A stretch of DNA of 64,000 bases from Rhodospirillaceae bacterium (GTDB lineage: Bacteria; Pseudomonadota; Alphaproteobacteria; UBA8366), in contig PBOR01000037.1 of NCBI GenBank assembly GCA_002724395.1, positions 12,261 through 76,260 on the forward strand. The letters run 5' to 3'. Under the pieces are notes generated by a model that made no database searches, was not told where the DNA came from, and saw nothing but the letters and a program-made list of their open reading frames with translations. Shown here in pieces: positions 41,559 to 52,274 of this stretch. A program made the translations under genes and the position numbers. The stretch's first letter is position 1; each line of letters begins with the position of its first letter.

Positions 41559-44500
41559 ATGACCCATGCAGATTTCGTACATCTAAGAGTCCACTCAGCA
41601 TATTCCTTGTCGGAAGGCGCGATAAAAATCGGTGATTTAGCCGAACTTTGCACTACCTTCAATATGCCGGCAGTGGCGATCACAGATACCAATAATTTAT
41701 TCGGCGCATTAGAGTTTTCGCTAACCTTACGCAAAGTAGGGGTTCAACCGATTATTGGCTGTCAACTTTATCTAAAACGTGAAGATGGTTCGGGCGAAGC
41801 ATCAGGGCTTTCGCCCGATCAGATCGTTCTTCTAGCTCAGTCCGAAACCGGGTATCAAAATCTATTGAAGCTATCAAGTATCTCATATCTGGGTGGACAC
41901 AATAAAGACTCACTTGAAATTAGCTTAGATGACCTCGCCGCGAACGCTGAAGGATTGATTGCTTTAACCGGTGGTCCGGCGGGACCCATAGGCCGTAGGC
42001 TTGCTGAAGGGCAAGATCCCGCAGCGGATCAATGCCTCGAAAGATTGAAGTCCATATACCCAAATAGGCTTTATGTAGAGCTGATGCGACATGGGCTGGC
42101 TATAGAGAATAAAATTGAAGGGCGGTTAATCGACCTTGCATATAAACATAATTTGCCCCTGATCGCGACAAACGAGGTTTTCTTTGCTGATCGTGAAATG
42201 CATCAAGCGCATGATGCGTTAATTTGTATCGCTGCAGGTGTGACAATCGATGACGAAAATCGGCGGCAGGAGACACCTGAGCATTACTTCAAATCTGCAA
42301 GCGAAATGAAAGCATTGTTCGCCGATATTCCCGAAGCCATAGATAATACTCTTATCGTCGCCCAACGATGTGCTTTCATGCCTGAATCACGTGATCCGAT
42401 TTTGCCTCCCTATGCTCAATTGGAGGGTCGGACTGAAATCGATGCCCTTACGGAGATGTCCAAAAAAGGACTGGACAAACGGCTTGCTCTTGCCGGGCCT
42501 GAACATACGCCTGAGGAATATTACAAACGGCTTGAATATGAAGTCGGCGTGATTGAGGAAATGGGATATGCGGGCTATTTCTTAATCGTAGCAGATTTCA
42601 TTCAATGGGCTAAAAATAAGGGTATCCCAGTGGGGCCGGGACGTGGCTCCGGCGCGGGTTCCGTCGTAGCTTGGGCCTTAACTATTACCGATCTTGACCC
42701 TTTGAGATGGGGATTGTTGTTCGAGCGTTTTCTCAACCCTGAACGCATCTCTATGCCTGACTTTGATGTCGACTTTTGCAAGAATCGGCGCGATGAAGTG
42801 ATCGAATATGTCCAAACGACGTATGGTCGCGATAAGGTCGCCCAGATCATTACGTTCGGCAAGCTCGAAGCGCGTGCTGTATTGCGAGATGTGGGCAGGG
42901 TCTTGGGCATGCCCTACGGGCAGGTAGATCGGATTTGTAAGCTGGTACCTTATAACCCAGCCAAACCGATAAAATTGCAGCAAGCTCTGGAGTCTGAGCC
43001 ACAGTTAGCTGAACTGTTTGATCAGGAAGAGGATATTAGACGTCTCTTTAATATCGCATTGCAGTTAGAAGGTCTTTTCCGACACGCTTCTACGCATGCC
43101 GCTGGCGTTGTTATTGGTGACCGTCCATTAGATTCATTGGTGCCTCTCTATCGCGATCCACGCTCCGAAATGCCGGTGACTCAGTTCAACATGAAGTATG
43201 TAGAAATGGCAGGTTTGGTGAAGTTTGATTTTCTGGGGCTTAAAACTCTGACTGTTTTATCTGAAGCACAGAGCTTGCTCAAAGAACGTGGAGTAGATAT
43301 TGATTTAGAGACCGTACCGCTTGGTGATGAGCCAACTTATAAAATGTTCTGTCGTGGAGAGACAACTGGGGTCTTTCAGCTAGAATCAAGTGGTATGCGC
43401 GACGTTATACGCAAACTTGGGCCCGATCGATTTGAAGATATTATTGCCTTGGTTTCTCTCTATCGCCCCGGTCCAATGGATAATATTCCAAGCTATATAA
43501 ATAGAAAGCATGGTGACGAAGAACCCGATTATATGCATCCTCTTATTAAGGATATTCTCAAAGAAACTCATGGTATCATGATCTATCAAGAGCAGGTCAT
43601 GCAGATCGCGCAGGAACTATCGGGCTATACGCTCGGCGGTGCTGATCTATTGCGCCGCGCCATGGGTAAAAAAATTCAATCGGAAATGGATGCGCAACGC
43701 AAAACTTTCATTGACGGGGCAATGGAACGCCATGTTAGCAAAGGGGTTGCAGGTCATATTTTCGAGCAAGTCAACAAATTTGCGGGCTATGGCTTCAACA
43801 AATCCCATGCGGCAGCATATGCGCTAGTTGCTTACCAAACAGGCTATTTAAAAGCGAATTACCCTGTCGAATTTCTAGCGGCTTCTATGTCCCTTGATGC
43901 AGGCAATATCGATAAGTTGAATGCATTTCGAACAGAGCTTGATCGTCTTAAGATCGAATTATTACCTCCTGATGTTAACCGATCGGAGGCTAACTTTACA
44001 GTAGAGACAGCTGCAGGAGGCGCGCTATCGGTCCGTTATGCGCTTGGTGCGTTAAAAAATGTTGGCGCGGAGGCTATGAGGTTGCTTGTACTCGAGCGGG
44101 AGGAAAATGGTGTATTTGAAAGTATTTTTGATTTCGTTACACGGTTAGACACCCAAGTGGTTAATAAACGCCAAATGGAGAATCTAGCCCGCGCTGGTGC
44201 ATTTGACACGTTAAACCCCAATAGGCAGCAGGTATTTAGAGCAGTTGAACTGCTTTTGCGCCATGCAAGCCTTGCGCAGTCAGAACGCGCTAGCAATCAA
44301 ACAAATCTATTTGGTGATGTCATGAGCCAGGAAATCTTGCCTCCGTTGCCGGATATTGAAGATTGGGGGGGGCAAGAACGTTTACAAGAAGAGTTTCTAG
44401 CGATTGGGTTTTATTTATCAGCACACCCCTTAGAAGCATATGCTAAATCCTTCGAACGAATGAACGTGCGCTGTTGGCGAGAAGTCTCCACTGGAATGGT

Positions 44501-44987
44501 TAAAGAGACAATCATTAAACTTGCCGGTATCGTCGCGGGTAAGCGGGTTATCAATGGTAAGCGCGGAAAACTAGCATTCGTCCAGATGTCTGATATGACT
44601 GGTGTTTTCGAAATAACTATATTTTCGGAATTACTAGCTGGGGTGAGCGATTTGTTGGAGGGGGGCGTGCCACTTCTGGTAAATGCGACTGTCCAGAAAA
44701 ATGGCGAAGATTTCCGCGTGACCGCCACTCGAATTGAACCTTTGGAAGAGGCTGCATCTCGGGCTGCGGCCGGTTTGCAAATTTTTCTTAGAGATGACAA
44801 GCCTGTTAGGAGCCTTAGTTCAGTCATTAAAGAACACGGTGTAAGGGGTAATGGGCGGGTCTCAATAATGCTAGATATACAGGATCAGGATATAGAGATT
44901 GATCTCGATCAGCGTTATCGTATCACGCCGCAATTCCGTGCGGCGGTAAAGTCCATAGCGGGTGTTGTTGATGTTCGGGATATTTAA
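41559..44987 (+). CDS. dnaE: DNA polymerase III alpha subunit
   Basis: FVHLRVHSAYSLSEGAIK (PHP), GPGRGSGAGSVVAWAL, PDFDVDFC; 1142 aa. Confidence 0.98.
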   Translation: MTHADFVHLRVHSAYSLSEGAIKIGDLAELCTTFNMPAVAITDTNNLFGALEFSLTLRKVGVQPIIGCQLYLKREDGSGEASGLSPDQIVLLAQSETGYQNLLKLSSISYLGGHNKDSLEISLDDLAANAEGLIALTGGPAGPIGRRLAEGQDPAADQCLERLKSIYPNRLYVELMRHGLAIENKIEGRLIDLAYKHNLPLIATNEVFFADREMHQAHDALICIAAGVTIDDENRRQETPEHYFKSASEMKALFADIPEAIDNTLIVAQRCAFMPESRDPILPPYAQLEGRTEIDALTEMSKKGLDKRLALAGPEHTPEEYYKRLEYEVGVIEEMGYAGYFLIVADFIQWAKNKGIPVGPGRGSGAGSVVAWALTITDLDPLRWGLLFERFLNPERISMPDFDVDFCKNRRDEVIEYVQTTYGRDKVAQIITFGKLEARAVLRDVGRVLGMPYGQVDRICKLVPYNPAKPIKLQQALESEPQLAELFDQEEDIRRLFNIALQLEGLFRHASTHAAGVVIGDRPLDSLVPLYRDPRSEMPVTQFNMKYVEMAGLVKFDFLGLKTLTVLSEAQSLLKERGVDIDLETVPLGDEPTYKMFCRGETTGVFQLESSGMRDVIRKLGPDRFEDIIALVSLYRPGPMDNIPSYINRKHGDEEPDYMHPLIKDILKETHGIMIYQEQVMQIAQELSGYTLGGADLLRRAMGKKIQSEMDAQRKTFIDGAMERHVSKGVAGHIFEQVNKFAGYGFNKSHAAAYALVAYQTGYLKANYPVEFLAASMSLDAGNIDKLNAFRTELDRLKIELLPPDVNRSEANFTVETAAGGALSVRYALGALKNVGAEAMRLLVLEREENGVFESIFDFVTRLDTQVVNKRQMENLARAGAFDTLNPNRQQVFRAVELLLRHASLAQSERASNQTNLFGDVMSQEILPPLPDIEDWGGQERLQEEFLAIGFYLSAHPLEAYAKSFERMNVRCWREVSTGMVKETIIKLAGIVAGKRVINGKRGKLAFVQMSDMTGVFEITIFSELLAGVSDLLEGGVPLLVNATVQKNGEDFRVTATRIEPLEEAASRAAAGLQIFLRDDKPVRSLSSVIKEHGVRGNGRVSIMLDIQDQDIEIDLDQRYRITPQFRAAVKSIAGVVDVRDI

Positions 44988-45034
44988 CCCGCGGATGTTG
45001 TATTTTCCTTGCAGTACTGGCCTTTAGGGTCTAT

Positions 45035-45118
45035 ACCGCGCGCCATCACACACGCGGTTAGACTGGCCCTTGGTGAGCAGGGGTCAATCCGGTGCCGAAT
45101 TATAGGTGACAGACCGCG
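45035..45118 (+). promoter_or_regulatory. Candidate structured rpsB mRNA leader
   Basis: ACCGCG (45035-45040), CGCGGT (45053-45058) and ACCGCG (45113-45118) allow two exclusive pairings. An additional hairpin ACTGG-CCCT...AGGG...CCGGT lies between. Confidence 0.4.
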
Positions 45119-45148
45119 GAGGCAAGAACCGGAAAAGGATACTGCATT

Positions 45149-46012
45149 ATGACAATGCCGTCGTTTACTATGCGTCAACTTCTCGAGTCTGGCGTCCATT
45201 TTGGCCATACCACCCGTCGCTGGAATCCGCGTATGGCTCCTTACATTTTTGGTGAGCGCAATGGCGTTCACATTATTGATTTAGAGCAGACTGTTCCGCT
45301 ATTGAACCGCGCGTTAGAAACCGTGCGCAGCGTTGCTCAAGGCGGCGGGCGTGTTCTGTTTGTTGGTACTAAACGGCAGGCTACTGAAGTAATAAAGGAG
45401 GCTGCAGAGCGAAGTGGTCAGTATTTTGTCAACCATCGTTGGCTTGGTGGGATGTTGACTAATTGGAAAACAATCTCGAATTCGATCAAACGCTTAAAAC
45501 AGTTAGAAGAACTTCTTAAAGCTGAAAGTGTTGGTTTGACAAAAAAGGAATTGTTGGGCCTTCAGCGTGAACACGATAAACTTGATCGCGCGTTAGGTGG
45601 TATTAAGGAAATGGCGGGCATTCCTGACCTTATTATTATCGTCGATACCAACAAAGAATCGATTGCAGTACAAGAAGCCCGTAAGCTCAACATACCGACT
45701 ATTGGTATTCTTGATAGTAATTCTAATCCTGAAGGTATTACCATGCCAGTCCCTGGTAATGATGATGCGATGCGAGCAATTTCTCTATATTGTAATTTGT
45801 TTGCCGATGCAGTGTTGGATGGCCTTCATGTAAGCTTGATGGGCGCTGATGGAGATCCTGGTGAAAGCCCAGAAGCACCAGTCGAAAACTTAGAGACTGA
45901 GACAGAAGTACCAACCGTGGATGAAGCGTCAGCAGAATCAGAATCTATAGAAGCACCAGTTGCGGTTGCAGCCGAACCTAAAGCGGGAAAGGCTGCTGCA
46001 GCGAAGGCTTAA
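45149..46012 (+). CDS. rpsB: 30S ribosomal protein S2
   Basis: [51 protein letters not shown]. Confidence 0.98.
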   Translation: MTMPSFTMRQLLESGVHFGHTTRRWNPRMAPYIFGERNGVHIIDLEQTVPLLNRALETVRSVAQGGGRVLFVGTKRQATEVIKEAAERSGQYFVNHRWLGGMLTNWKTISNSIKRLKQLEELLKAESVGLTKKELLGLQREHDKLDRALGGIKEMAGIPDLIIIVDTNKESIAVQEARKLNIPTIGILDSNSNPEGITMPVPGNDDAMRAISLYCNLFADAVLDGLHVSLMGADGDPGESPEAPVENLETETEVPTVDEASAESESIEAPVAVAAEPKAGKAAAAKA

Positions 46013-46082
46013 AAGCCAACAGGAAGTTAATGTTATTGGCGGGACCTTCAACAGTCCGGTCTGAGAAATAAGAGGAAGTATA

Positions 46083-47009
46083 ATGGCGGCAATTAGCGCG
46101 GCGCTGGTGAAGGAGCTCCGAGATAAAACCGGCGCTGGAATGATGGATTGTAAGAAAGCGCTTTCCGAAACTGACGGTAGTATGGATGACGCAGTTGATT
46201 GGCTGCGAACAAAGGGTCTAGCAGCGGCAGCTAAAAAGGCGGGACGTGTGGCGTCAGAAGGTTTGGTTGGCGTAGTGTGTGAAGACAAATCTGGCGCTGT
46301 TATAGAAGTTAATTCTGAGACCGATTTTGTATCGCGGAATGAAGATTTCCAAGCCTTAGTCAAGTCGCTTAATGAGATTGCGTTAGTAAAAAATGGTGAT
46401 GCTGTGGCGATAAACGCGGCGGTCTATCCGGATACGGGGCGCACTGTAGAAGAAGAAATGACCCATCAGATCTCCACTATTGGCGAAAACCTCTCAATTC
46501 GTAGGGCCCAAACAATTAATGTCAGTAATGGTGTTGTTTCGGGTTATGTACATAGTGCGCTGACCCCTGGCCTTGGTAAAATCGGTGTTCTTCTCGCGCT
46601 GGAATCGGAAGGCGATAAAGCAAAACTTGAAGAAGTTGGCAAACAATTAGCAATGCATGTTGCTGCCGCTAATCCAGAATGGATATCCAAAGAAGAGGTG
46701 ACCGCCGAAGATCAAGAACGAGAACGTAAAGTTCTACGAGAACAGGCGGCGGATTCTGGCAAGCCTGATGAAATTATTGAGAAAATGGTTGATGGGCGTA
46801 TGCGTAAGTTCTACGAGGAAGTTTGTTTACTTGAACAAACCTTTGTCATCGACAACGAAACGAAAGTTTCTAAAGTGTTGGAAACCGTATCAAAAGAAAT
46901 TGGATCGGATATTAAAATTACCGGATTTGTCCGCTATGGTCTCGGCGAAGGGATTGCAAAGGAAGAATCTGATTTTGCGGCGGAGGTCGCAGCAACTATA
47001 GGTGACTAA
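46083..47009 (+). CDS. tsf: Elongation factor Ts
   Basis: LVKELRDKTGAGMMDCKKALSETDGSMDDAVDWLRTKG. Confidence 0.98.
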   Translation: MAAISAALVKELRDKTGAGMMDCKKALSETDGSMDDAVDWLRTKGLAAAAKKAGRVASEGLVGVVCEDKSGAVIEVNSETDFVSRNEDFQALVKSLNEIALVKNGDAVAINAAVYPDTGRTVEEEMTHQISTIGENLSIRRAQTINVSNGVVSGYVHSALTPGLGKIGVLLALESEGDKAKLEEVGKQLAMHVAAANPEWISKEEVTAEDQERERKVLREQAADSGKPDEIIEKMVDGRMRKFYEEVCLLEQTFVIDNETKVSKVLETVSKEIGSDIKITGFVRYGLGEGIAKEESDFAAEVAATIGD

Positions 47010-47055
47010 GAGAGTTTCGACTTTTTCTTGACCTATTGGAGGCGCGGTTCGAAGA

Positions 47056-47784
47056 ATGGGTAAAAGAAAATCCGATTTCAACCGTGTGCTATTGAAGATT
47101 TCGGGCGAGGCCTTAATGGCCGATCGCGAATTTGGCTTAGACCAGGTAACGGTTGAGCGTGTATCTCACGAAATAAAAGCCGTTTATGACTTTGGCGTCC
47201 AGATTTGCCTTGTTATCGGTGGTGGCAATATTTTTCGTGGTGTCTCTAGTGCCGCAGATGGAATGGAACGGGCTTCAGCCGATTATATGGGCATGCTTGC
47301 TACGGTCATGAACGCACTAGCTGTCCAAAGCAACCTAGAAACACTTGGCGTAGATACACGGGTACAATCAGCTATTCCTATGGATGCCGTTTGTGAACCC
47401 TACATACGTCGTCGCGCAGTTAGGCATATGGAAAAGGGCAGGGTGGTGATATTCGCTGCCGGTACTGGTAATCCGTATTTTACAACCGATACTGCAGCAG
47501 CACTTCGGGCCTCTGAGATGGAATGTGACATATTATTAAAAGCCACCAAGGTAGACGGAGTTTATTCAAGTGACCCTATAACCAACCCTGACGCAATTCG
47601 GTATGATCAGCTAAGTTATATGGATGTTCTTGCGCAAGATCTAAAAGTAATGGATGCCGCTGCAATTTCATTGGCGCGAGAAAATGGCATCCCGATAATC
47701 GTTTTCTCCTTAAACGAAGAGGGCGGTTTCGCTAATGTTATAAAGGGCGAAGGCACGTTTACTACTATTTCAGAAGCGAGGTAA
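47056..47784 (+). CDS. pyrH: Uridylate kinase
   Basis: [55 protein letters not shown]. Confidence 0.98.
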   Translation: MGKRKSDFNRVLLKISGEALMADREFGLDQVTVERVSHEIKAVYDFGVQICLVIGGGNIFRGVSSAADGMERASADYMGMLATVMNALAVQSNLETLGVDTRVQSAIPMDAVCEPYIRRRAVRHMEKGRVVIFAAGTGNPYFTTDTAAALRASEMECDILLKATKVDGVYSSDPITNPDAIRYDQLSYMDVLAQDLKVMDAAAISLARENGIPIIVFSLNEEGGFANVIKGEGTFTTISEAR

Positions 47785-47787
47785 CAG

Positions 47788-48348
47788 ATGGCCGACGAAT
47801 TTGATATCGATGACATTCAGCGTCGTATGGATGGTGCACTGGCCGCATTAAAGAGAGATTTTAGCGGCTTACGAACAGGTCGGGCTTCAACGGCTTTATT
47901 GGATGCCTTGGACGTGGATGCATATGGGAGCCAAATGCCAATCGACCAAGTTGGCACTGTCAGCGTGCCTGAATCACGTCTCTTGACCATACAAGTTTGG
48001 GACAAGGGGCTGGTGGGTGCCGTGGAGAAATCCATCCGAGAATCAGAGCTTGGTTTGAACCCACAGTCGGAAGGTCAACTGATACGTATTCCAATTCCCG
48101 ATCTTAGCGAAGAACGCCGCCTTGAGATTAAAAAAATTGCTGCTAAGTATGCAGAACAAGCTCGCATCTCAGTTCGTAATGTTCGCAGAGATGGAATGGA
48201 CCAACTTAAAAAAGCCGAAAAAGGCGGAGAAATATCCCAAGATGATCAACGTATTTATGGCGACGAGCTACAGGATATGACTGACAACCATGTAAAGAAG
48301 ATCGATGAAACCCTAGCCCAAAAAGAAGAAGAAATCATGCAGGTCTAG
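47788..48348 (+). CDS. frr: Ribosome recycling factor
   Basis: [42 protein letters not shown]. Confidence 0.98.
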   Translation: MADEFDIDDIQRRMDGALAALKRDFSGLRTGRASTALLDALDVDAYGSQMPIDQVGTVSVPESRLLTIQVWDKGLVGAVEKSIRESELGLNPQSEGQLIRIPIPDLSEERRLEIKKIAAKYAEQARISVRNVRRDGMDQLKKAEKGGEISQDDQRIYGDELQDMTDNHVKKIDETLAQKEEEIMQV

Positions 48349-48352
48349 GCAT

Positions 48353-49087
48353 ATGGCGCCTTTCTCCGAAGAACTTAAAGAGCCGCCTTGTCATGTGGCA
48401 ATTGTAATGGACGGCAATGGCAGATGGGCTAAAGCACGAGGTCTGCCGCGCGCCGAGGGACATCGGCGTGGTGCGGAAGCGGCGCGTAGGGCTGTCCAAT
48501 CCGCGTCCGATCTCGGCGTGCGTTACTTGACGCTCTTTAGCTTTTCGTCTGAGAATTGGCAGCGGCCTATTTCCGAAATCGACGACCTAATGGGTTTGCT
48601 ACGCTGGTATTTGCGCTCCGAAACAGCTGAACTACACAAGAATGGCGTTCGCTTGCGGGTGATTGGCGATCGCTCGCGCCTTCCAAACGACATCGTGGGT
48701 CTTATTGAAAGTGCCGAGAAAACCATGGAAGAAAATTCAGGCCTCTTCCTTGTTTTAGCGCTTAGTTACGGTGGTCGGCAGGATATTTTAAATGCTGCAA
48801 AGTCTCTTGCTGAAAACGCTGCTGCAGGACAATTGGATACAAGTCAGATAGATGAACAGCTTTTTCAATCTCGACTGGAAACCAATGGTTTACCCGATCC
48901 AGACTTGTTAATTCGTACCAGCGGCGAACAACGCATTAGTAATTTTTTAATTTGGCAAATGGCCTACACCGAGTTTGTATTCTCAGACGTATTATGGCCG
49001 GATTTCGATCATATTCATTTCGAGAAAGCAGTTGAAGAATTTCGCCGCAGGGATCGACGCTATGGCGCCACCATCGAATCCCGCTGA
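48353..49087 (+). CDS. uppS: Undecaprenyl diphosphate synthase
   Basis: HVAIVMDGNGRWAKARGLPRAEGHRRGAEA; DLLIRTSGEQRISNFLIWQMAYTEFVFSDVLWPDF. Confidence 0.98.
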   Translation: MAPFSEELKEPPCHVAIVMDGNGRWAKARGLPRAEGHRRGAEAARRAVQSASDLGVRYLTLFSFSSENWQRPISEIDDLMGLLRWYLRSETAELHKNGVRLRVIGDRSRLPNDIVGLIESAEKTMEENSGLFLVLALSYGGRQDILNAAKSLAENAAAGQLDTSQIDEQLFQSRLETNGLPDPDLLIRTSGEQRISNFLIWQMAYTEFVFSDVLWPDFDHIHFEKAVEEFRRRDRRYGATIESR

Positions 49088-49886
49088 ACCATCAAAACTA
49101 GGCAAACGTATCGTTTCGGCGCTGTTATTATTTTCAATTGCATCAGCTTCAATCTGGCTCAACGGTTGGTACACTGCAATATTTTTCAGCATTTTGGCAG
49201 CTATTATGTTGTGGGAATGGTTTCGTTTAACAAGCGTTAAAAGCGGGATTCTAATAATTATTTTAAGTGTTCTGGGTGGATGTCTGCCACTTTTAGCGGC
49301 ACAAATTACAACGATTATCCTTGTCGGTGTATTGGCTGCAGTGTTTATGATCGGACTGATTTTTTCATGGAGCCGATTTGGCATAATGGGGCTGATAATT
49401 GGCGTTGGGCCACCGCTAATTATGGGAACTATGTTTTCGCTTACCCATTTACGCGCGCTTCCCGAAGTGGGGCTACAAACCGTAATTTGGGTTATATTGC
49501 TGGTTTGTGCCATGGATATTGGCGGGTATGTAGTCGGCAAAACAGTTGGTGGGCCTCGCTTGGCGCCGGCTATAAGCCCAAATAAGACCTGGTCCGGTCT
49601 GATTGGGGGGGTATGCTTTGCAATAATTGTCAGCGGATCGTTCGCAAGTTTTATAGATGGAGGGTCCTTGTTCATTATGTCGACATTAGGGGGTATATTG
49701 GCGGTCATAGCTCAGGGAGGTGACCTCCTCGAGTCTGCCTGGAAACGACATTTTAATGTAAAGGATTCAAGTGCCCTATTGCCCGGGCACGGTGGGTTTC
49801 TTGACCGTTTTGATGGGTACTTGACGGTGGTCCCTATCGTAACCCTAATGACGTTTTTGGCCGGGAGCCCGATAACATGGCATTAA
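49062..49886 (+). CDS. cdsA: Phosphatidate cytidylyltransferase
   Basis: DIGGYVVGKTVGGPRLAPAISPNKTWSGLIGG; DRFDGYLTVVP. ATG at 49062 overlaps uppS. Confidence 0.95.
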   Translation: MAPPSNPAEPSKLGKRIVSALLLFSIASASIWLNGWYTAIFFSILAAIMLWEWFRLTSVKSGILIIILSVLGGCLPLLAAQITTIILVGVLAAVFMIGLIFSWSRFGIMGLIIGVGPPLIMGTMFSLTHLRALPEVGLQTVIWVILLVCAMDIGGYVVGKTVGGPRLAPAISPNKTWSGLIGGVCFAIIVSGSFASFIDGGSLFIMSTLGGILAVIAQGGDLLESAWKRHFNVKDSSALLPGHGGFLDRFDGYLTVVPIVTLMTFLAGSPITWH

Positions 49887-51070
49887 TGAGCGCTAAGAAG
49901 TCAGAGGTCTCAGCCCCGCGCCAGGTAGCGATTCTTGGATCGACTGGATCAGTAGGATCCCAGACGATTGATATTATTCGCCGAAATAGAAATCAGTATG
50001 AAGTAACCGCGTTGACCGCTCGACGCAATGTAGAGGAGCTTGCTGTACAAGCAAAAGAATTCAAACCATCTTTTATTGCTTTAGCTGAGCCCGATGGTTA
50101 TCAGGAGCTCAAAAACTCCCTATCAGGGTATGATATCGAAATAGCAGTAGGGTCAGAAGCAGTTGCCGAGGCAGCTCAGAGACCAGCTGAATGGGTTATG
50201 GCCGCCATCGTTGGCGCTGCAGGTCTTAAGCCAACACTAGCAGCAGTAGAGCGCGGGGCCATCGTAGCATTTGCAAATAAAGAATGTCTGGTTTGCGCCG
50301 GTGAATTAATGATGAATGAGATTAAACGTCAAGGAGCTACTCTGCTCCCGGTCGACTCCGAGCACAATGCTATTTTCCAAGTTTTTGATTTTGAGCGCCG
50401 TGAAGGTATAGAAAAGTTGATTTTGACCGCTTCTGGTGGTCCGTTTCGTGATTGGGACACCCAAGCGATGGGACAGGCTAGTCCGGCCCAAGCGGTCGCC
50501 CATCCCAATTGGGATATGGGGGCTAAAATTTCTGTTGATTCCGCTACTATGATGAATAAGGGCCTCGAGGTAATAGAGGCCTATCACCTTTTTGGCTTAC
50601 CGGAAGATAAGATTGATGTAGTTGTGCACCCGCAATCAGTCATTCACAGTATGGTTGCATATATTGACGGTTCGGTACTCGCTCAGATGGGAACACCGGA
50701 TATGCGAACGCCAATCGCCTATTCATTGGCCTATCCGGAACGACTGGAAACTCCCTGCGATCGTCTCGATTGGAATGAGATGAAGACATTGACCTTTGAA
50801 GCTCCTGATCCCGGTCGATTTCCAGCACTTCGTATTGCGCGCGAAGTATTAAGAGCAGGGGGCAGTGCGCCCATAGTCATGAATGCAGCAAATGAAATTG
50901 CTGTCGCTAATTTTCTTGATGGCCGAATTGGCTTTCTGCAAATAGCCGCAACGGTGGAGAAGGCGCTGGAAACCTTCCCGCATCGTCAACCTGAAACGCT
51001 GGATGACGTGCATTTGCTCGATAGTGAAGCCCGAACTCTGACCCATGACGTCGTCGCAACCCATTTTTAG
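49877..51070 (+). CDS. dxr: 1-deoxy-D-xylulose 5-phosphate reductoisomerase
   Basis: VAILGSTGSVGSQTIDIIRRN; LLPVDSEHNAIFQ; SVDSATMMNKGLEVIEAYHLFGL. Confidence 0.98.
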   Translation: MALMSAKKSEVSAPRQVAILGSTGSVGSQTIDIIRRNRNQYEVTALTARRNVEELAVQAKEFKPSFIALAEPDGYQELKNSLSGYDIEIAVGSEAVAEAAQRPAEWVMAAIVGAAGLKPTLAAVERGAIVAFANKECLVCAGELMMNEIKRQGATLLPVDSEHNAIFQVFDFERREGIEKLILTASGGPFRDWDTQAMGQASPAQAVAHPNWDMGAKISVDSATMMNKGLEVIEAYHLFGLPEDKIDVVVHPQSVIHSMVAYIDGSVLAQMGTPDMRTPIAYSLAYPERLETPCDRLDWNEMKTLTFEAPDPGRFPALRIAREVLRAGGSAPIVMNAANEIAVANFLDGRIGFLQIAATVEKALETFPHRQPETLDDVHLLDSEARTLTHDVVATHF

Positions 51071-51126
51071 GTTAGGCGCTAATTTAATTTTCTAGGCTGG
51101 ATACTATTTAAATAAAAGAGGACCGT

Positions 51127-52224
51127 ATGGACTTTCTGTTTATCTACCTTTTGCCCTTTTTAGTACTTCTAACTGTTCTAGTCTTCGTTCATGAACTTGG
51201 GCACTACTGGATTGCGCGGAGAAATGGGGTCCGTATCGATGTATTCTCCGTTGGGTTTGGTCCGGAAATTTATGGTCGTACGGACAAGCATGGAACTCGC
51301 TGGAAGTTTAGCGCTATTCCTCTTGGAGGATATGTCAAAATGTTCGGCGAGGGAGAATATACTGGTGGTGGCGCTTCAGAACAGCCGCTGACCAAAGAAG
51401 AAAAAAAAGTTTCTTTTTATCACAAAAGGTTAGGGCAACGCGCGGCCATCGTATTTGCGGGCCCCGCAGCTAATTTTTTATTCGCAATTTTTGTATTAGC
51501 GGCCGTTTTTATGACGGTCGGCCAGCCCTACACACCACCAGAGGTTGGTGCTGTAGGGGCCGATAGTGCTGCTGCCGAGGCAGGTCTTGAGCCAGGTGAT
51601 AAGTTCGTGGAGATTGATGGAGCTACAATACAACGTTTTGAGGATGTTCAGCAAATCGTCAGGCTCAGCGCGGGAGAACAATTGACGCTAGTAATTGAAC
51701 GAGACAAAAAGCTTCTTACCCTATATGCCACACCAAAAATATCGGAACTTACGGATAGATCTGGCAATATTCATAAAATTGGCCTCCTTGGTGTGTCTCG
51801 CCAAGGCGTTGCCTATGTAAAACACGGGCCATTCAAAGCTATCTGGCAGGCTATGCGTGAAGGAGTACAGTTAACACTCGGCACATTCAAAGCAATTGGA
51901 CAAATGATAGACGGTACGAGAAGTCCGAAAGAATTGGGCGGTCCGGTTCGTATCGGCCAAATGTCTGGGGATTTCGCTAAGTCCGGGTTTATTCCCTATA
52001 TTTGGTTTATGGCTCTACTTTCAATCAACTTGGGCTTAATAAATCTATTCCCAATACCCATGCTAGATGGCGGACATTTACTGTTTTACGCCATTGAAGC
52101 GGTAACTCGACGTCCAGTTAACGAGCAGTTCCAAGAGTACAGTCTTAGAATTGGCCTTGCATTGATACTTGGATTTATGATCTTTGTTACGTTTAATGAC
52201 ATTAAAAGTCTTTTTAATGTTTGA
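51127..52224 (+). CDS. rseP: RseP site-2 protease
   Basis: FVHELGHYWIARRNGVRIDVFSVGFGPEIYGRTDKHGTRW (HExxH), PDZ domain, NLFPIPMLDGGHLLFYAIEAV. Confidence 0.96.
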   Translation: MDFLFIYLLPFLVLLTVLVFVHELGHYWIARRNGVRIDVFSVGFGPEIYGRTDKHGTRWKFSAIPLGGYVKMFGEGEYTGGGASEQPLTKEEKKVSFYHKRLGQRAAIVFAGPAANFLFAIFVLAAVFMTVGQPYTPPEVGAVGADSAAAEAGLEPGDKFVEIDGATIQRFEDVQQIVRLSAGEQLTLVIERDKKLLTLYATPKISELTDRSGNIHKIGLLGVSRQGVAYVKHGPFKAIWQAMREGVQLTLGTFKAIGQMIDGTRSPKELGGPVRIGQMSGDFAKSGFIPYIWFMALLSINLGLINLFPIPMLDGGHLLFYAIEAVTRRPVNEQFQEYSLRIGLALILGFMIFVTFNDIKSLFNV

Positions 52225-52274
52225 ATCGGCAAGAAAAAGGTCCTAAAAGCTGTTTATAATTTAAGAGGTATGAC

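Noticed and set aside
48992-49708. 238-aa minus-strand ORF opposite uppS/cdsA
   Set aside because: Overlaps two confident genes; codon-phase artefact.
49877-52224. Unusual gene order in the dxr-rseP region
   Set aside because: cdsA-dxr-rseP-bamA is a standard bacterial arrangement.
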